Source: Chryseobacterium indologenes (lineage in GTDB: Bacteria > Bacteroidota > Bacteroidia > Flavobacteriales > Weeksellaceae). Taken from it: DNA of 64,000 nucleotides. Where the stretch lies: NCBI GenBank assembly GCA_001013295.1, contig LAZY01000033.1, positions 124,001-188,000 of the forward strand, read 5' to 3'. The notes below the pieces were generated by a model. The model worked only from the letters and a program-made list of their open reading frames with translations. It was not told the origin of the DNA and did not search any database. This document shows positions 17,306 to 25,473 of this stretch, piece by piece (positions within the stretch are counted from its first letter, which is position 1; each line of letters begins with the position of its first letter). A program made the translations under genes and the position numbers.

Positions 17306-18063
17306 TGGATGCTTTCTCATTAAAAAATAAAACAATTCTTATTACAGGGGCTTCTTCCGGGATCGGGAGAAGCTGTTCTGTAGAATGCAGCAAAAGTGGA
17401 GCAAATCTGATCCTTGTCGGGAGAAACCAGGAAGAACTGATGAAAACGGTCTCCCTTCTGAACCCTGAAACAAAAGTTGAAGTGATTGCTGAAGATATTA
17501 CCCATACTGAACACCTGGAAGCATTGATTGCTGAGAAGGTGAGTGTTTCAGGTAAAATTTCAGGATTCATACACTGTGCCGGCATTGAAAAAACATTGCC
17601 GCTGAAAAAGCACAGCCCTCAGCTGTACCATGATATATTTGAGATCAATGTCATTGCAGGATTTGAAATCGCAAAGATTTTATCTCTAAAAAAGTATAAA
17701 GAGGAAACCTCAAGTTTTGTATTCATTTCATCCGTTGCAGGGATGGTAGGAGAGGCCGGAAAAGCAGCTTATTCTGCCAGTAAAGGAGCTGTGATTGCAG
17801 GAGTCCGTTCATTGGCTATGGAACTTTCCAGGAGTAATATCCGTGTCAACAGCATTAGCCCGGCTATGGTAAATACCCCGATTCTGGAAAGAATGTTTGA
17901 CGATATTGGTGAAGAAGCTTCATCAGAGATCATCAAAAAGCATCCGCTGGGAATAGGAGAACCTAAAGACGTAGCGAATGCCAGTATTTTTCTTTTATCC
18001 GAAGCCGCAAGATGGGTCACCGGTACCAATCTTGTCATCGACGGCGGATATTCTGCACAGTAA
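17305..18063 (+). CDS. SDR-family oxidoreductase, FabG-like
   Basis: A 252-residue short-chain dehydrogenase. The NAD(P)-binding motif TGASSGIG is at residues 14-21, and the catalytic residues are Ser143, Tyr156 and Lys160 in the YSASK motif. The C-terminal WVTGTNLVIDGGYSAQ ending is typical of FabG-type 3-ketoacyl-ACP reductases. Being fused by a one-base overlap to the acyl carrier protein gene, it most likely reduces the 3-ketoacyl-ACP made by the synthase to a 3-hydroxyacyl-ACP. Its stop codon lies one base from that of the convergent glycosyltransferase gene at 18065, with no terminator between them. Confidence 0.9.
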   Translation: MDAFSLKNKTILITGASSGIGRSCSVECSKSGANLILVGRNQEELMKTVSLLNPETKVEVIAEDITHTEHLEALIAEKVSVSGKISGFIHCAGIEKTLPLKKHSPQLYHDIFEINVIAGFEIAKILSLKKYKEETSSFVFISSVAGMVGEAGKAAYSASKGAVIAGVRSLAMELSRSNIRVNSISPAMVNTPILERMFDDIGEEASSEIIKKHPLGIGEPKDVANASIFLLSEAARWVTGTNLVIDGGYSAQ

Positions 18064-18064
18064 T

Positions 18065-19219
18065 TTATTTCTTAAGGAGATTTTCTATGATCTCTTCTAC
18101 ACTGTCAAATATCTTTTGATTGTCAAATTGGCTTTCAATATTTTTAAGATTCTCCCTGATATGGAGAACCAGTTCAGGATCTGTAAGAAAAGCTTTCATT
18201 CCCTCATACATCTCATCAACCTCATAGTTGATGAGGTATCCTGTTTCTCTATCTTTAATCATCAGGCCAACGTCCCCCACATTAGTAGCCACAATCGGTT
18301 TCTGAAGAATTAATGCTTCGGCAATAACCAAAGGCCACGCTTCAGACTCGGAAGGAAGTACGAAATAGTCTGCTTTTCTGATGTATGGATAAGGATTCAT
18401 CTGATTGCCAGCCAAAATAAATGTTTTTTCTACGCCGCTATTGGCTGCCTGTGCTTTCAGATTGGCCATTTCACCACCATCGCCGATAACCACAATACTA
18501 TGGTGGAATCCATCGTTTATAAGTCTTTTATGAGCTTCTATAAGTTTATGATACCCTTTTCTTGAGTGAAGTCTTCCGATAGAAACAAAAACAGGTCCTT
18601 CCGGAAAATGTTCAAGTTTTTCTTCTGCTTTCTTTTTAATCTCCTCAATAGGAATAGGGTTGATGATTACTGTTTCGGCCGGATAGTTTAATTTAGGATA
18701 ATACTGGTGCATCATATCCTTTATTTTGTGGGAACAGTACACCATATGATCAAACTGTGGGAAGCTTCTTAATATTTCCGGAACCAAAGGCTGAAACTGA
18801 GGAACATTGATCTCAGAATGGAACCAGCCTATTTTTTTTGAATTTTTATGAGTAGAGTTGAGAATGGCATCATAATCTCTGTAATCCATCCCGATCTCTA
18901 TATCGAATGTATCGTTGATGATCCTGTCTGCAATAACCGGATTGTTTTTCAGCTTTCTGAGCTTGATTCTTCTCGCAACAAGCTGAAGTTTCTGTAATAA
19001 AGAATTGCTGGAAAAATCTTCTTTGCCATCGGTAAGGTAAACCTTTCTGACATGTTGAGGAAGCTCATTACGTAATTTTCCCTGATTGAGCGTGAGGCAT
19101 ACCGTTATTTCAAATTTGTCCCTGTCAAGATTGTTGAGAAGCCCCAGCAGAACTTTTTCTACTCCACCCATTTCCATGGAACGGTGTCTGAACAAAATTT
19201 TTATTTTTTTTTCTATCAT
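18065..19219 (-). CDS. Family 4 glycosyltransferase
   Basis: A 384-residue GT-B enzyme. The N-terminal segment SMEMGGVEKVLLGLL and the C-terminal SESEAWPLVIAEALILQKP with its E-x7-E motif place it in family GT4, and it is a paralogue of the enzyme at 14257-15405. Between the halves it has the VSIGRLHSRKGYHKLI segment seen in many GT4 proteins. Its ATG overlaps the stop codon of the upstream GT2 gene by one base, indicating translational coupling. Donor and acceptor sugars cannot be told. Confidence 0.9.
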   Translation of the reverse strand: MIEKKIKILFRHRSMEMGGVEKVLLGLLNNLDRDKFEITVCLTLNQGKLRNELPQHVRKVYLTDGKEDFSSNSLLQKLQLVARRIKLRKLKNNPVIADRIINDTFDIEIGMDYRDYDAILNSTHKNSKKIGWFHSEINVPQFQPLVPEILRSFPQFDHMVYCSHKIKDMMHQYYPKLNYPAETVIINPIPIEEIKKKAEEKLEHFPEGPVFVSIGRLHSRKGYHKLIEAHKRLINDGFHHSIVVIGDGGEMANLKAQAANSGVEKTFILAGNQMNPYPYIRKADYFVLPSESEAWPLVIAEALILQKPIVATNVGDVGLMIKDRETGYLINYEVDEMYEGMKAFLTDPELVLHIRENLKNIESQFDNQKIFDSVEEIIENLLKK

Positions 19220-20058
19220 TATCCGAAGATTGATTGTAACGTAATTTTTATTTTTTTCTTAATCCGGAATGGCAGTGAATGCTGATATTGAAGCAGGTCG
19301 AATATTGCTTCTGCCCCAGGATATTGATCCGGAATCGGTCTTCCGTTGATGCTCATCAGTTTTCTTCGTTTCATGGTATTGAAGATCACCTGAGCAAAAT
19401 ATTCATGAGATTTCTTTTTGTTGTCATTCTGCGAAATTCCCCCCTGATGCGTTCTGTAAAGATAGTTGGTATCATCAATGAACTGCACTTTTCCTTTTTC
19501 ATACATTTTAAGATACAGATCCTGGTCTTCTCCAATCTTTAAATCAGGATTCATTTTCTCAGTCTGTTCATATACAGCTTTTCTGAAGGTCACAAAATGA
19601 GCGATCTGAATAGGAAAATTGAAAAAATAAGGGTCACCGTTCGGCACCTGCATCGCAGATCTGAAGGGAGCAATAGGTTTCAGGTCTTTATCACAGGTCA
19701 TGAACCGGGAATAGGTGAGGACCGTGTCTTTTTTTGCCTGAAAGATATTGATGCATTTTTCAATAGCAGTAGGATGAATGGCATCATCGGGATCCAGAAA
19801 ACCACAGATGTCTCCTTCTGCCAGTTCGATCAGCTTACTTTTGGTCACTCCTACACCGGAGTTTTTTTCATTCTCAAAAAATTTAAATCTTTTATCTTTT
19901 GAAATGATTTCCTGTACCATTTTCTTTTCTTCTTCAGATGAAGCATCATCCAAAATGACGGCTTCCCAATCTGTATAGGTTTGCTGCAATATGCTTTCAA
20001 AACAATCTTTGAAGAAGTGAGCGTTATTATAATGGGCAATTAGAATAGAGAACTTCAT
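19219..20058 (-). CDS. Family 2 glycosyltransferase
   Basis: A 279-residue GT-A enzyme. It opens with FSILIAHYNNAHFFKDC and has an LDDASSEEE motif near residue 36 and GFLDPDDAIHP near residue 90, the DxD-type nucleotide and metal site. The acceptor half contains KIGEDQDLYLKMYEKG, with the ED general-base motif. It is translationally coupled to both neighbours: 4 bases overlap with the hexapeptide acyltransferase upstream, and one base with the GT4 gene downstream. Confidence 0.9.
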   Translation of the reverse strand: MKFSILIAHYNNAHFFKDCFESILQQTYTDWEAVILDDASSEEEKKMVQEIISKDKRFKFFENEKNSGVGVTKSKLIELAEGDICGFLDPDDAIHPTAIEKCINIFQAKKDTVLTYSRFMTCDKDLKPIAPFRSAMQVPNGDPYFFNFPIQIAHFVTFRKAVYEQTEKMNPDLKIGEDQDLYLKMYEKGKVQFIDDTNYLYRTHQGGISQNDNKKKSHEYFAQVIFNTMKRRKLMSINGRPIPDQYPGAEAIFDLLQYQHSLPFRIKKKIKITLQSIFG

Positions 20059-20600
20059 TGTTGTTCTTTGAATATTAATTCCTGACGGTTGACTACTGTT
20101 GTATTGGAGGGTATGTCTTTATAAATGGTACATCCGGCTCCTATAATGCAATTGTCTCCTATAGTTACTCCTTTCAGCACGGTAACATTGCTTCCCAGCC
20201 AGCAGTTTTTTCCAATTTTGATAGGTGCTGTGGTGAATTGGGAATGATGGAGCTTAAATTCAGGATGGGTTTCATAAGCATGGTTATGATCGTATAGCTT
20301 TACATTTTCCCCGAATAACGTATTGTCTCCTATAGAAATACTGTCCAGACAATTGATAGAGCAGAAATTATTCATGAAAAAGTTATTTCCAAGTTCCAGA
20401 CTGGCATTCTGCTGTACAAGAACATGAACATAATTTCTGAAACTAACTCCTTCTCCGATACTGACCTTTTTTAAACCTTCATGAAGAATAAAATGGTTGC
20501 TGGTTCCAAGCTTTATACCCTTAACGGAAACATTAGGGTGCTTTCTGAGAAGTGAAATCTGACTTTTTCGTTGAAGTTTGGCTAGAATTTCATGAAGCAT
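20055..20600 (-). CDS. Hexapeptide-repeat acyltransferase
   Basis: A 181-residue acyltransferase with a beta-helix of hexapeptide repeats (ELGNNFFMNNFC, IGDNTLFGENVKLYDHNHAYE, IGKNCWLGSNVTVLKGV, IGDNCIIGAGCTI). The DHNHAYE element with its His residues is typical of WcaF/maltose O-acetyltransferase-like enzymes. The ATG at 20600 is chosen over the in-frame TTG at 20633. A -7 box (20638-20631) puts the transcript start near 20625, so the TTG would lie outside the message. It probably O-acetylates a sugar of the surface glycan. It is the first of three coupled genes. Confidence 0.85.
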   Translation of the reverse strand: MLHEILAKLQRKSQISLLRKHPNVSVKGIKLGTSNHFILHEGLKKVSIGEGVSFRNYVHVLVQQNASLELGNNFFMNNFCSINCLDSISIGDNTLFGENVKLYDHNHAYETHPEFKLHHSQFTTAPIKIGKNCWLGSNVTVLKGVTIGDNCIIGAGCTIYKDIPSNTTVVNRQELIFKEQQ

Positions 20601-20618
20601 ATTGGGATTTATTTTCAC

Positions 20619-20635
20619 ATTTGTACTGTACAAAT
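20619..20635. repeat. Perfect palindrome over the acyltransferase transcript start
   Basis: ATTTGTAC, a single central T, then GTACAAAT form 8-base perfect arms. The site overlaps the minus-strand -7 box and the predicted transcript start, a typical operator position. It is too AT-rich to be an intrinsic terminator and has no T-tract. Confidence 0.5.
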
Positions 20636-20638
20636 ATA
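20631..20638 (-). promoter_or_regulatory. Candidate -7 box for hexapeptide acyltransferase operon
   Basis: TATATTTG on the minus strand matches TAnnTTTG, about 31 bases before the chosen ATG at 20600. A TTG at the right distance is lacking. Confidence 0.4.
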
Positions 20639-20766
20639 ATTTGTTTTACAGAAATATAATAATTAATCTTATTTTTGTGCCTTAAAATTAACACTTTAAA
20701 TGAAATAAAACGGTCTGCAGATTGAGGGCATATTTATTTTGATAAAGTAAAGCATTTTATGTTTCT

Positions 20767-21801
20767 GTGAAGATAGGTCAGATTACATTTACCAGATTTG
20801 TTGCCGCCATGGCAATTGTCATCTCCCATTTCAATAAAGATCTGTTTTTATACAAGATAGATTATATTTCCAATCTTTTTCTGAAGGCTAATGTGGGAGT
20901 CAGCTATTTTTTTATTCTTTCAGGATTTATCATGATTATTGCTTATCATAAAAAGGATAAGATAGACTACCTGGAATTTTATAAGAACAGATTTGCGAGA
21001 ATTTATCCGTTGTACGTTCTTGGCCTTCTGCTGTATTTTCTGACAAGATCCCAGATGTTCGATGTCTATAAAGTGGTATTGTATGGCCTGGGTATTCAGA
21101 GCTGGATACCGGGAGAGGCAATGATCCTGAATTTTCCGGGATGGTCTATTTCTGTAGAATTTTTCTTTTATCTGCTTTTTCCGCTTTTATATAATCATTT
21201 TTATTCCAGAAATAATAAAATGATCTGGGTTATTTCCATTGCTTTATGGTTGATTACTCAGGTGTTTTCGAACCTATATCCTGTATATGGAGCTTATGAA
21301 GGACCACATACTCCAAGCCACGAATTTCTGTATTATTTTCCTTTCTGGCATCTCAATGAGTTTCTGATCGGAAATCTTGCAGGGATATTTTTTGTAAAAA
21401 ACTTCAGACAAAAAAATTATGATCGTCATATTATCGCCATTTTTGTATTGATCCTTGTGTCTTTAATCTTTGTTCCGCTTTTCTATCATAATGGTCTGAT
21501 GGCATTACTTTTTGTACCTGCCATCCTTATGATTTCTGCGAATAACGGATGGATTACCCGGTTCTTTTCATTGAAGCCGATGGAATATCTGGGGGAAATA
21601 AGTTATGGGATCTACATCACCCACATTCCTGTTCTTTATCTGGTAAGGGAGTTTTTAGAATGGCAGCAATATACGTTCAATATTGATATTGTATTTGTGA
21701 TCTACATTATGGTAATGCTGCTGAGTTCCGCCATTTTTTATCAGCTTATTGAAAAACCTATGCGGAATCTTTTGAGAAAGATTCACTTTTCAAAACAATA
21801 A
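20767..21801 (+). CDS. Acyltransferase family 3 membrane protein (OafA/YrhL-like)
   Basis: A 344-residue integral membrane acyltransferase with about ten hydrophobic segments. The N-terminal RFVAAMAIVISHFN carries the His expected in the first membrane segment of the acyltransferase 3 family, and GVSYFFILSGFIM and GWSISVEFFFYLLFP are further family motifs. Such proteins move acyl groups across or at the inner membrane onto sugars such as O-antigen. The start is GTG at 20767, which places the first motif correctly. It is a lone plus-strand gene in the minus-strand locus, and together with the acyl cassette at 16070-18063 it could transfer the specialised acyl group. That link is inference. Confidence 0.9.
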   Translation: MKIGQITFTRFVAAMAIVISHFNKDLFLYKIDYISNLFLKANVGVSYFFILSGFIMIIAYHKKDKIDYLEFYKNRFARIYPLYVLGLLLYFLTRSQMFDVYKVVLYGLGIQSWIPGEAMILNFPGWSISVEFFFYLLFPLLYNHFYSRNNKMIWVISIALWLITQVFSNLYPVYGAYEGPHTPSHEFLYYFPFWHLNEFLIGNLAGIFFVKNFRQKNYDRHIIAIFVLILVSLIFVPLFYHNGLMALLFVPAILMISANNGWITRFFSLKPMEYLGEISYGIYITHIPVLYLVREFLEWQQYTFNIDIVFVIYIMVMLLSSAIFYQLIEKPMRNLLRKIHFSKQ

Positions 21802-21838
21802 AAATCATTTAAGCTAGATGTTTAGTTTAAGTCTGCGA

Positions 21839-22777
21839 TCAGAATAAATCCTTCCTGAAATTGATATTATAAAGTCCGGATCTTATGCTTCGGTAATCTG
21901 TCAACAGGTATTTGGTAATCATTCCCCATTTTGTAAGGAAAGGAGCATTGGCAATTTGAAAACTTCTGTACACTCTTTTGATGTGCAGTTTAATATCTGC
22001 AGGAATTGTATTTTCATTTTCCGCCCATTTGTTTACTTCTGCCCAAAGTAAAACTCTTGTTGAGGCAGGTTTTATCTCCCTGTTATCTACTTTGGTAATT
22101 CTGTTATTTTCATGAACACCTCTTACTGCTACGGCCTTGTCAAGGATGCCCGGATATAAATTCAGGTAATAGGAGAGCCTGAACAGAAATTCTGTGTCCT
22201 GATGAAGTTTTAAGTGGGTTTTGAAGAAATATTCCATGTTTTTCAAGGAACTTTTCCTGATGGTCAGCGCATCTATGCTGAAAAGTCCGAAGGTTCCTAT
22301 CATATTGAGCTGCCCGGGAAATACATTTTTGGGCGGATGCTCTTTGTATACCGTGGTGAGACGATCACCAAATACTTTATAATATTGTTCTTTGGCCTTC
22401 TCTGAGTAGTAATGAACACCAATTGCCCCATAGACACCGTCTACATCATTATTTTTAAAAAGCTCTTTTTCGGCATCGAAACGATTGGGAAGATAATAAT
22501 CATCCGCATCCAGAAAAGAGATGAAGTCCCCTTCCGATTTTTCTATACCCAGATTTCTGCTGGCCCCAGCACCGTGATTGCCCTGGTCCGGATGCTGATA
22601 AAGTTTTACCCTGATGTTGTTCTCTGCAAGTTCCCTGCATACCTGCAGCGCATTGTCCGGGGATTTATCTTCTACCAGAATCACTTCATATACTTCTTCG
22701 AACTGAAGCGCAGATTTTACAGCCTGAGATACATATTTTTCGGCATTGTACACGGGAATGATTACGGAAATTTTCAT
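21839..22777 (-). CDS. Family 2 glycosyltransferase
   Basis: A 312-residue GT-A enzyme starting MKISVIIPVYNAEKYVSQA. It has LVEDKSPDNA near residue 36 and FISFLDADDYYLPNRF near residue 90, the DxD-like metal site. The ATG at 22777 is chosen over an in-frame TTG three codons earlier, because it places the first beta-strand at the N-terminus as in related enzymes. It follows the rhamnosyltransferase-like gene by 42 bases on the same strand and converges with the OafA-like gene, with no terminator seen in the 37-base gap. Confidence 0.9.
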   Translation of the reverse strand: MKISVIIPVYNAEKYVSQAVKSALQFEEVYEVILVEDKSPDNALQVCRELAENNIRVKLYQHPDQGNHGAGASRNLGIEKSEGDFISFLDADDYYLPNRFDAEKELFKNNDVDGVYGAIGVHYYSEKAKEQYYKVFGDRLTTVYKEHPPKNVFPGQLNMIGTFGLFSIDALTIRKSSLKNMEYFFKTHLKLHQDTEFLFRLSYYLNLYPGILDKAVAVRGVHENNRITKVDNREIKPASTRVLLWAEVNKWAENENTIPADIKLHIKRVYRSFQIANAPFLTKWGMITKYLLTDYRSIRSGLYNINFRKDLF

Positions 22778-22819
22778 TTCTATCAATCGTTTTTTTAATT
22801 TAAATAATAAAGGACAAAA

Positions 22820-23647
22820 CTATTTTCCGACGATTCTTCTAAAGATAAGTCCCATTACAAAAGGGATACGGGAAACATTATGCTTAAATGTTTTAAAGCC
22901 GTCTATGGTAAACGTTGTATTTTCTGTCATTCCATATTCTGAAAAATCGACTCCGGAAACAGCTTTATGCTTGAAACTCGCATTCATCAAGTTATATTGA
23001 TGAACCACCTGAATGTACATTTCTTTGCTGTCTTCTGTAGAGAAATTTTTATAATCACGGAAGCAGTTATGAGCCCTTTCTTTCAGGACCGTCTGAAAGT
23101 TATCCTTACTTTCAGCTAAACTTACAAACGGATTGACAGCTGCATTATAGAGCTTCACAATAGCTTTACGCCCTGGCAGCATGGTAAGCTGGAATCCTCT
23201 CCTTAAATCTATAACCAGATCATGAATCGGTTTGAAATGTTCCTGTACCGTTTTTACATAATCTTTGTGAAGCATATCATCATTGTCCAGTTCACTGGTA
23301 ATGACAAATTGGGTATCGGGTTTGAAAAACTGAGGAATGATCTCTACTGCCTTAGTTTTCATCACATCAAAATCTTCTACAAATACAGCTTTGAAGGTGG
23401 GATATTCCGCTTCAATCTCTTTAATGATTTTTCTAAATTTATCAGAAGTATTCACATCAAAGAAAGTAAGCCACTCAAAATTTTGGTTAGTCTGGTTTTT
23501 ATAAGAAGGAAGCACATAGGTTCTGAATAATTTGAACCGGTCATCCAGCCACTCTTCTGTAAGCGGTTTAAAACCAGAACGTGTTTCGTCCCAGCCTTTT
23601 GTAGGAACATTGAATCTTGTCATTATAATATGTACAAACTGACTCAT
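22820..23647 (-). CDS. Putative rhamnosyltransferase-like glycosyltransferase
   Basis: A 275-residue protein that begins FVHIIMTRFNVPT and carries WLDDRFKLFRTYVLPSYKNQTN and EWLTFFDVNTSD, as in the putative rhamnosyl transferase family (PF11316). An ELDNDDMLHKDYV segment near residue 120 provides the DxD-type site. The family name is historical and does not prove rhamnose transfer; no rmlC or rmlD lies in this window. Its ATG overlaps the preceding GT2 stop codon by four bases, so the two are translationally coupled. Confidence 0.8.
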   Translation of the reverse strand: MSQFVHIIMTRFNVPTKGWDETRSGFKPLTEEWLDDRFKLFRTYVLPSYKNQTNQNFEWLTFFDVNTSDKFRKIIKEIEAEYPTFKAVFVEDFDVMKTKAVEIIPQFFKPDTQFVITSELDNDDMLHKDYVKTVQEHFKPIHDLVIDLRRGFQLTMLPGRKAIVKLYNAAVNPFVSLAESKDNFQTVLKERAHNCFRDYKNFSTEDSKEMYIQVVHQYNLMNASFKHKAVSGVDFSEYGMTENTTFTIDGFKTFKHNVSRIPFVMGLIFRRIVGK

Positions 23648-24465
23648 CTGAATAAATTTTTAAAAAAGTTATATATTCTGTATGGTTTGCTGCTATATAT
23701 ATTCTCCAGTTTTTTTTCATAGAAAGTCTTCCTGTTCAGGAGCGTAATATAGCTTGGGAAAAACTCATGAAAGAGTGTCTTGTGTTTTTCATATACAGCA
23801 TGATAAATGAACTCTATTTTATCTTGATTTCCGGTGATTTCTTTAATCATTGAAGTTTCCGGATGTGATCTGTAATTGAAAACCGGATAATCAATTTTAA
23901 TGATAGGCTGTTCTCTGTGAGCAGATATAAGCTGAATCCAGAATTCCCAGTCTTCGAAACCATGTCTTAATTTTTCATCGTATATAATTCCTTCCTCAAA
24001 ATATTTTTTTGCAAACATAGAGGTACAATACATTTTGTTTCCTAAAAGCAATTCTTTAAGGGTGAACTTTTCCTGTAGATTAGATTTTTTACTGGTATGC
24101 CCGAAAGTCACTGTATCTGAGAATACAATTAACGTTTCCGGGGCCTTGTTAAAAACAGCTATCATTTTTTCCAGTGCCAGCGGATTCAGCGTGTCATCAG
24201 CATCCAATGGTAGAATATAATCTCCGGTGGCATTTCTTATTCCCGTGTTTCTTGCTCCGGAGAGACCTCTGTTTTCCTGATGCACATACCTGATTTTTTC
24301 AGTTTCAAGCTTACGGGATACTACAGCGGTATCATCCGTAGAACCATCATCTACGATAATGCATTCCCAATTGGAATAAGACTGGTTTTTAACAGACTCT
24401 ATACATTCTTCCAGGTATTTTGCGTGATTATAGCATGGAACAATGATGGAAACTTTATTAGCCAT
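23644..24465 (-). CDS. Family 2 glycosyltransferase
   Basis: A 273-residue GT-A enzyme. It begins VSIIVPCYNHAKYLEEC and has IVDDGSTDDTA near residue 36 and YILPLDADDTLNP near residue 90, the nucleotide and metal motifs. The acceptor side has RHGFEDWEFWIQL with the ED general base. It is the first gene after a 300-base gap and overlaps the next gene by four bases. Several GT2 enzymes of this locus share this layout, probably through duplication, with each adding a different sugar. Confidence 0.92.
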   Translation of the reverse strand: MANKVSIIVPCYNHAKYLEECIESVKNQSYSNWECIIVDDGSTDDTAVVSRKLETEKIRYVHQENRGLSGARNTGIRNATGDYILPLDADDTLNPLALEKMIAVFNKAPETLIVFSDTVTFGHTSKKSNLQEKFTLKELLLGNKMYCTSMFAKKYFEEGIIYDEKLRHGFEDWEFWIQLISAHREQPIIKIDYPVFNYRSHPETSMIKEITGNQDKIEFIYHAVYEKHKTLFHEFFPSYITLLNRKTFYEKKLENIYSSKPYRIYNFFKNLFR

Positions 24466-24766
24466 TCAATACGTTTTTATTTTCTGTAAAGTTATTTGAA
24501 ACAGTTTTCAAAAAACTTTGATAACTGTGAGTATTGCAAATTAACGCAATATATTTCTGAATGCAGAACAGAGTCAGTGGTTCTTTCTGTGGGCGGAATT
24601 TGGTTCCGGTGGTTTCATGCATTTGTATTATATATTTTATATTGTGAGGGAAATGTAAATTAAATTTTTTATTTCTGCCGGTTATTTCAGACAGAGAGAT
24701 TATAAATGATAAAGTATGTTTGTCTTCAATTCATTTCAGTCTAACAGATTTGTCGTTGATTAATGA
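24466..24766. other. Intergenic region within the glycan locus
   Basis: A 301-base AT-rich gap between two minus-strand genes. I found no coding region, hairpin terminator or good promoter match. It may mark an operon boundary or the scar of past gene loss. Confidence 0.45.
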
Positions 24767-25435
24767 TTATAAATAAGCTTTAAATAACTTATTTAAATAT
24801 TCTTCTGCAGAGATACCTTTAAAAAAGGATTCTGTAAGGGTATTGAATTCGATATTATAAAACGAGCCTTCGTCAATATTATCATAGATTGCCGTTTTAC
24901 CAAGGTGGTTTTCCAGGTGAGACAGGATCTCCGATAGGGAATATTGATAAGGATACGTAAGATTGACGGTTGTGTTGCTGAGGGTTTCCAAATATCGATC
25001 TGCAAATAATGCAATATCATCTATCCCGATCAGAATTCTTCTGGCATTGCTATGGATGGTAAATCGGTTTTCGGACAGAATTGAATTTTTAAGGAAATTG
25101 ATTAATGTATTGGGATTTCCTCCTCTGCCTACGGCATTTCCTACTCTGAAAATGATAAAGCTTTTACATTGCTCAGTAATGATCTTTTCAACATTTACTT
25201 TATGGGCTACATAAGGGCTGTCTGTTTTAGTAGGATCATAGATGCTGCATGTAGAGAAATAGACCAGTTTATGATCAGGGTATTTTTCTATTGTGGATTG
25301 TAAAAGATTGATCTCCCTTTCAAATTCTGCAGGATTTTTTTCCAAAGAATTGGAGACTCCTGATGCAAAATAAATTACATCTTCTCTGTCATAAGATCTT
25401 ACGGCGTTTGCCAGAATTCCATTACCAATAATCAT
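24767..25435 (-). CDS. Short NAD-dependent epimerase/dehydratase-like protein
   Basis: A 222-residue protein of the extended SDR type. It starts with a compressed nucleotide-binding motif (IGNGILANAV), then has YFSTCSIYDPTKTDSPYVAHKVNVEKII, where the Thr or Ser and the Tyr-x3-Lys pattern (Tyr-Val-Ala-His-Lys) give the catalytic residues, followed by FRVGNAVGRGGNP. It is about 80 residues shorter than usual sugar epimerases, with losses mainly in the N-terminal Rossmann part and at the C-terminus. It probably modifies a nucleotide sugar, but the substrate is unknown. Confidence 0.78.
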   Translation of the reverse strand: MIIGNGILANAVRSYDREDVIYFASGVSNSLEKNPAEFEREINLLQSTIEKYPDHKLVYFSTCSIYDPTKTDSPYVAHKVNVEKIITEQCKSFIIFRVGNAVGRGGNPNTLINFLKNSILSENRFTIHSNARRILIGIDDIALFADRYLETLSNTTVNLTYPYQYSLSEILSHLENHLGKTAIYDNIDEGSFYNIEFNTLTESFFKGISAEEYLNKLFKAYL

Positions 25436-25473
25436 ACATTACTTGTTTTTAAATGATCTGTTCCTGAATTTCA

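Noticed and set aside
16070..18063. Housekeeping fatty-acid synthesis cluster
   Set aside because: The gene context (no plsX, rpmF, fabF or fabD) and the divergent ACP point to a specialised role, though this needs the whole genome to settle.
20601..20633. TTG start for the hexapeptide acyltransferase
   Set aside because: A -7 box at 20631-20638 places transcription downstream of that codon.
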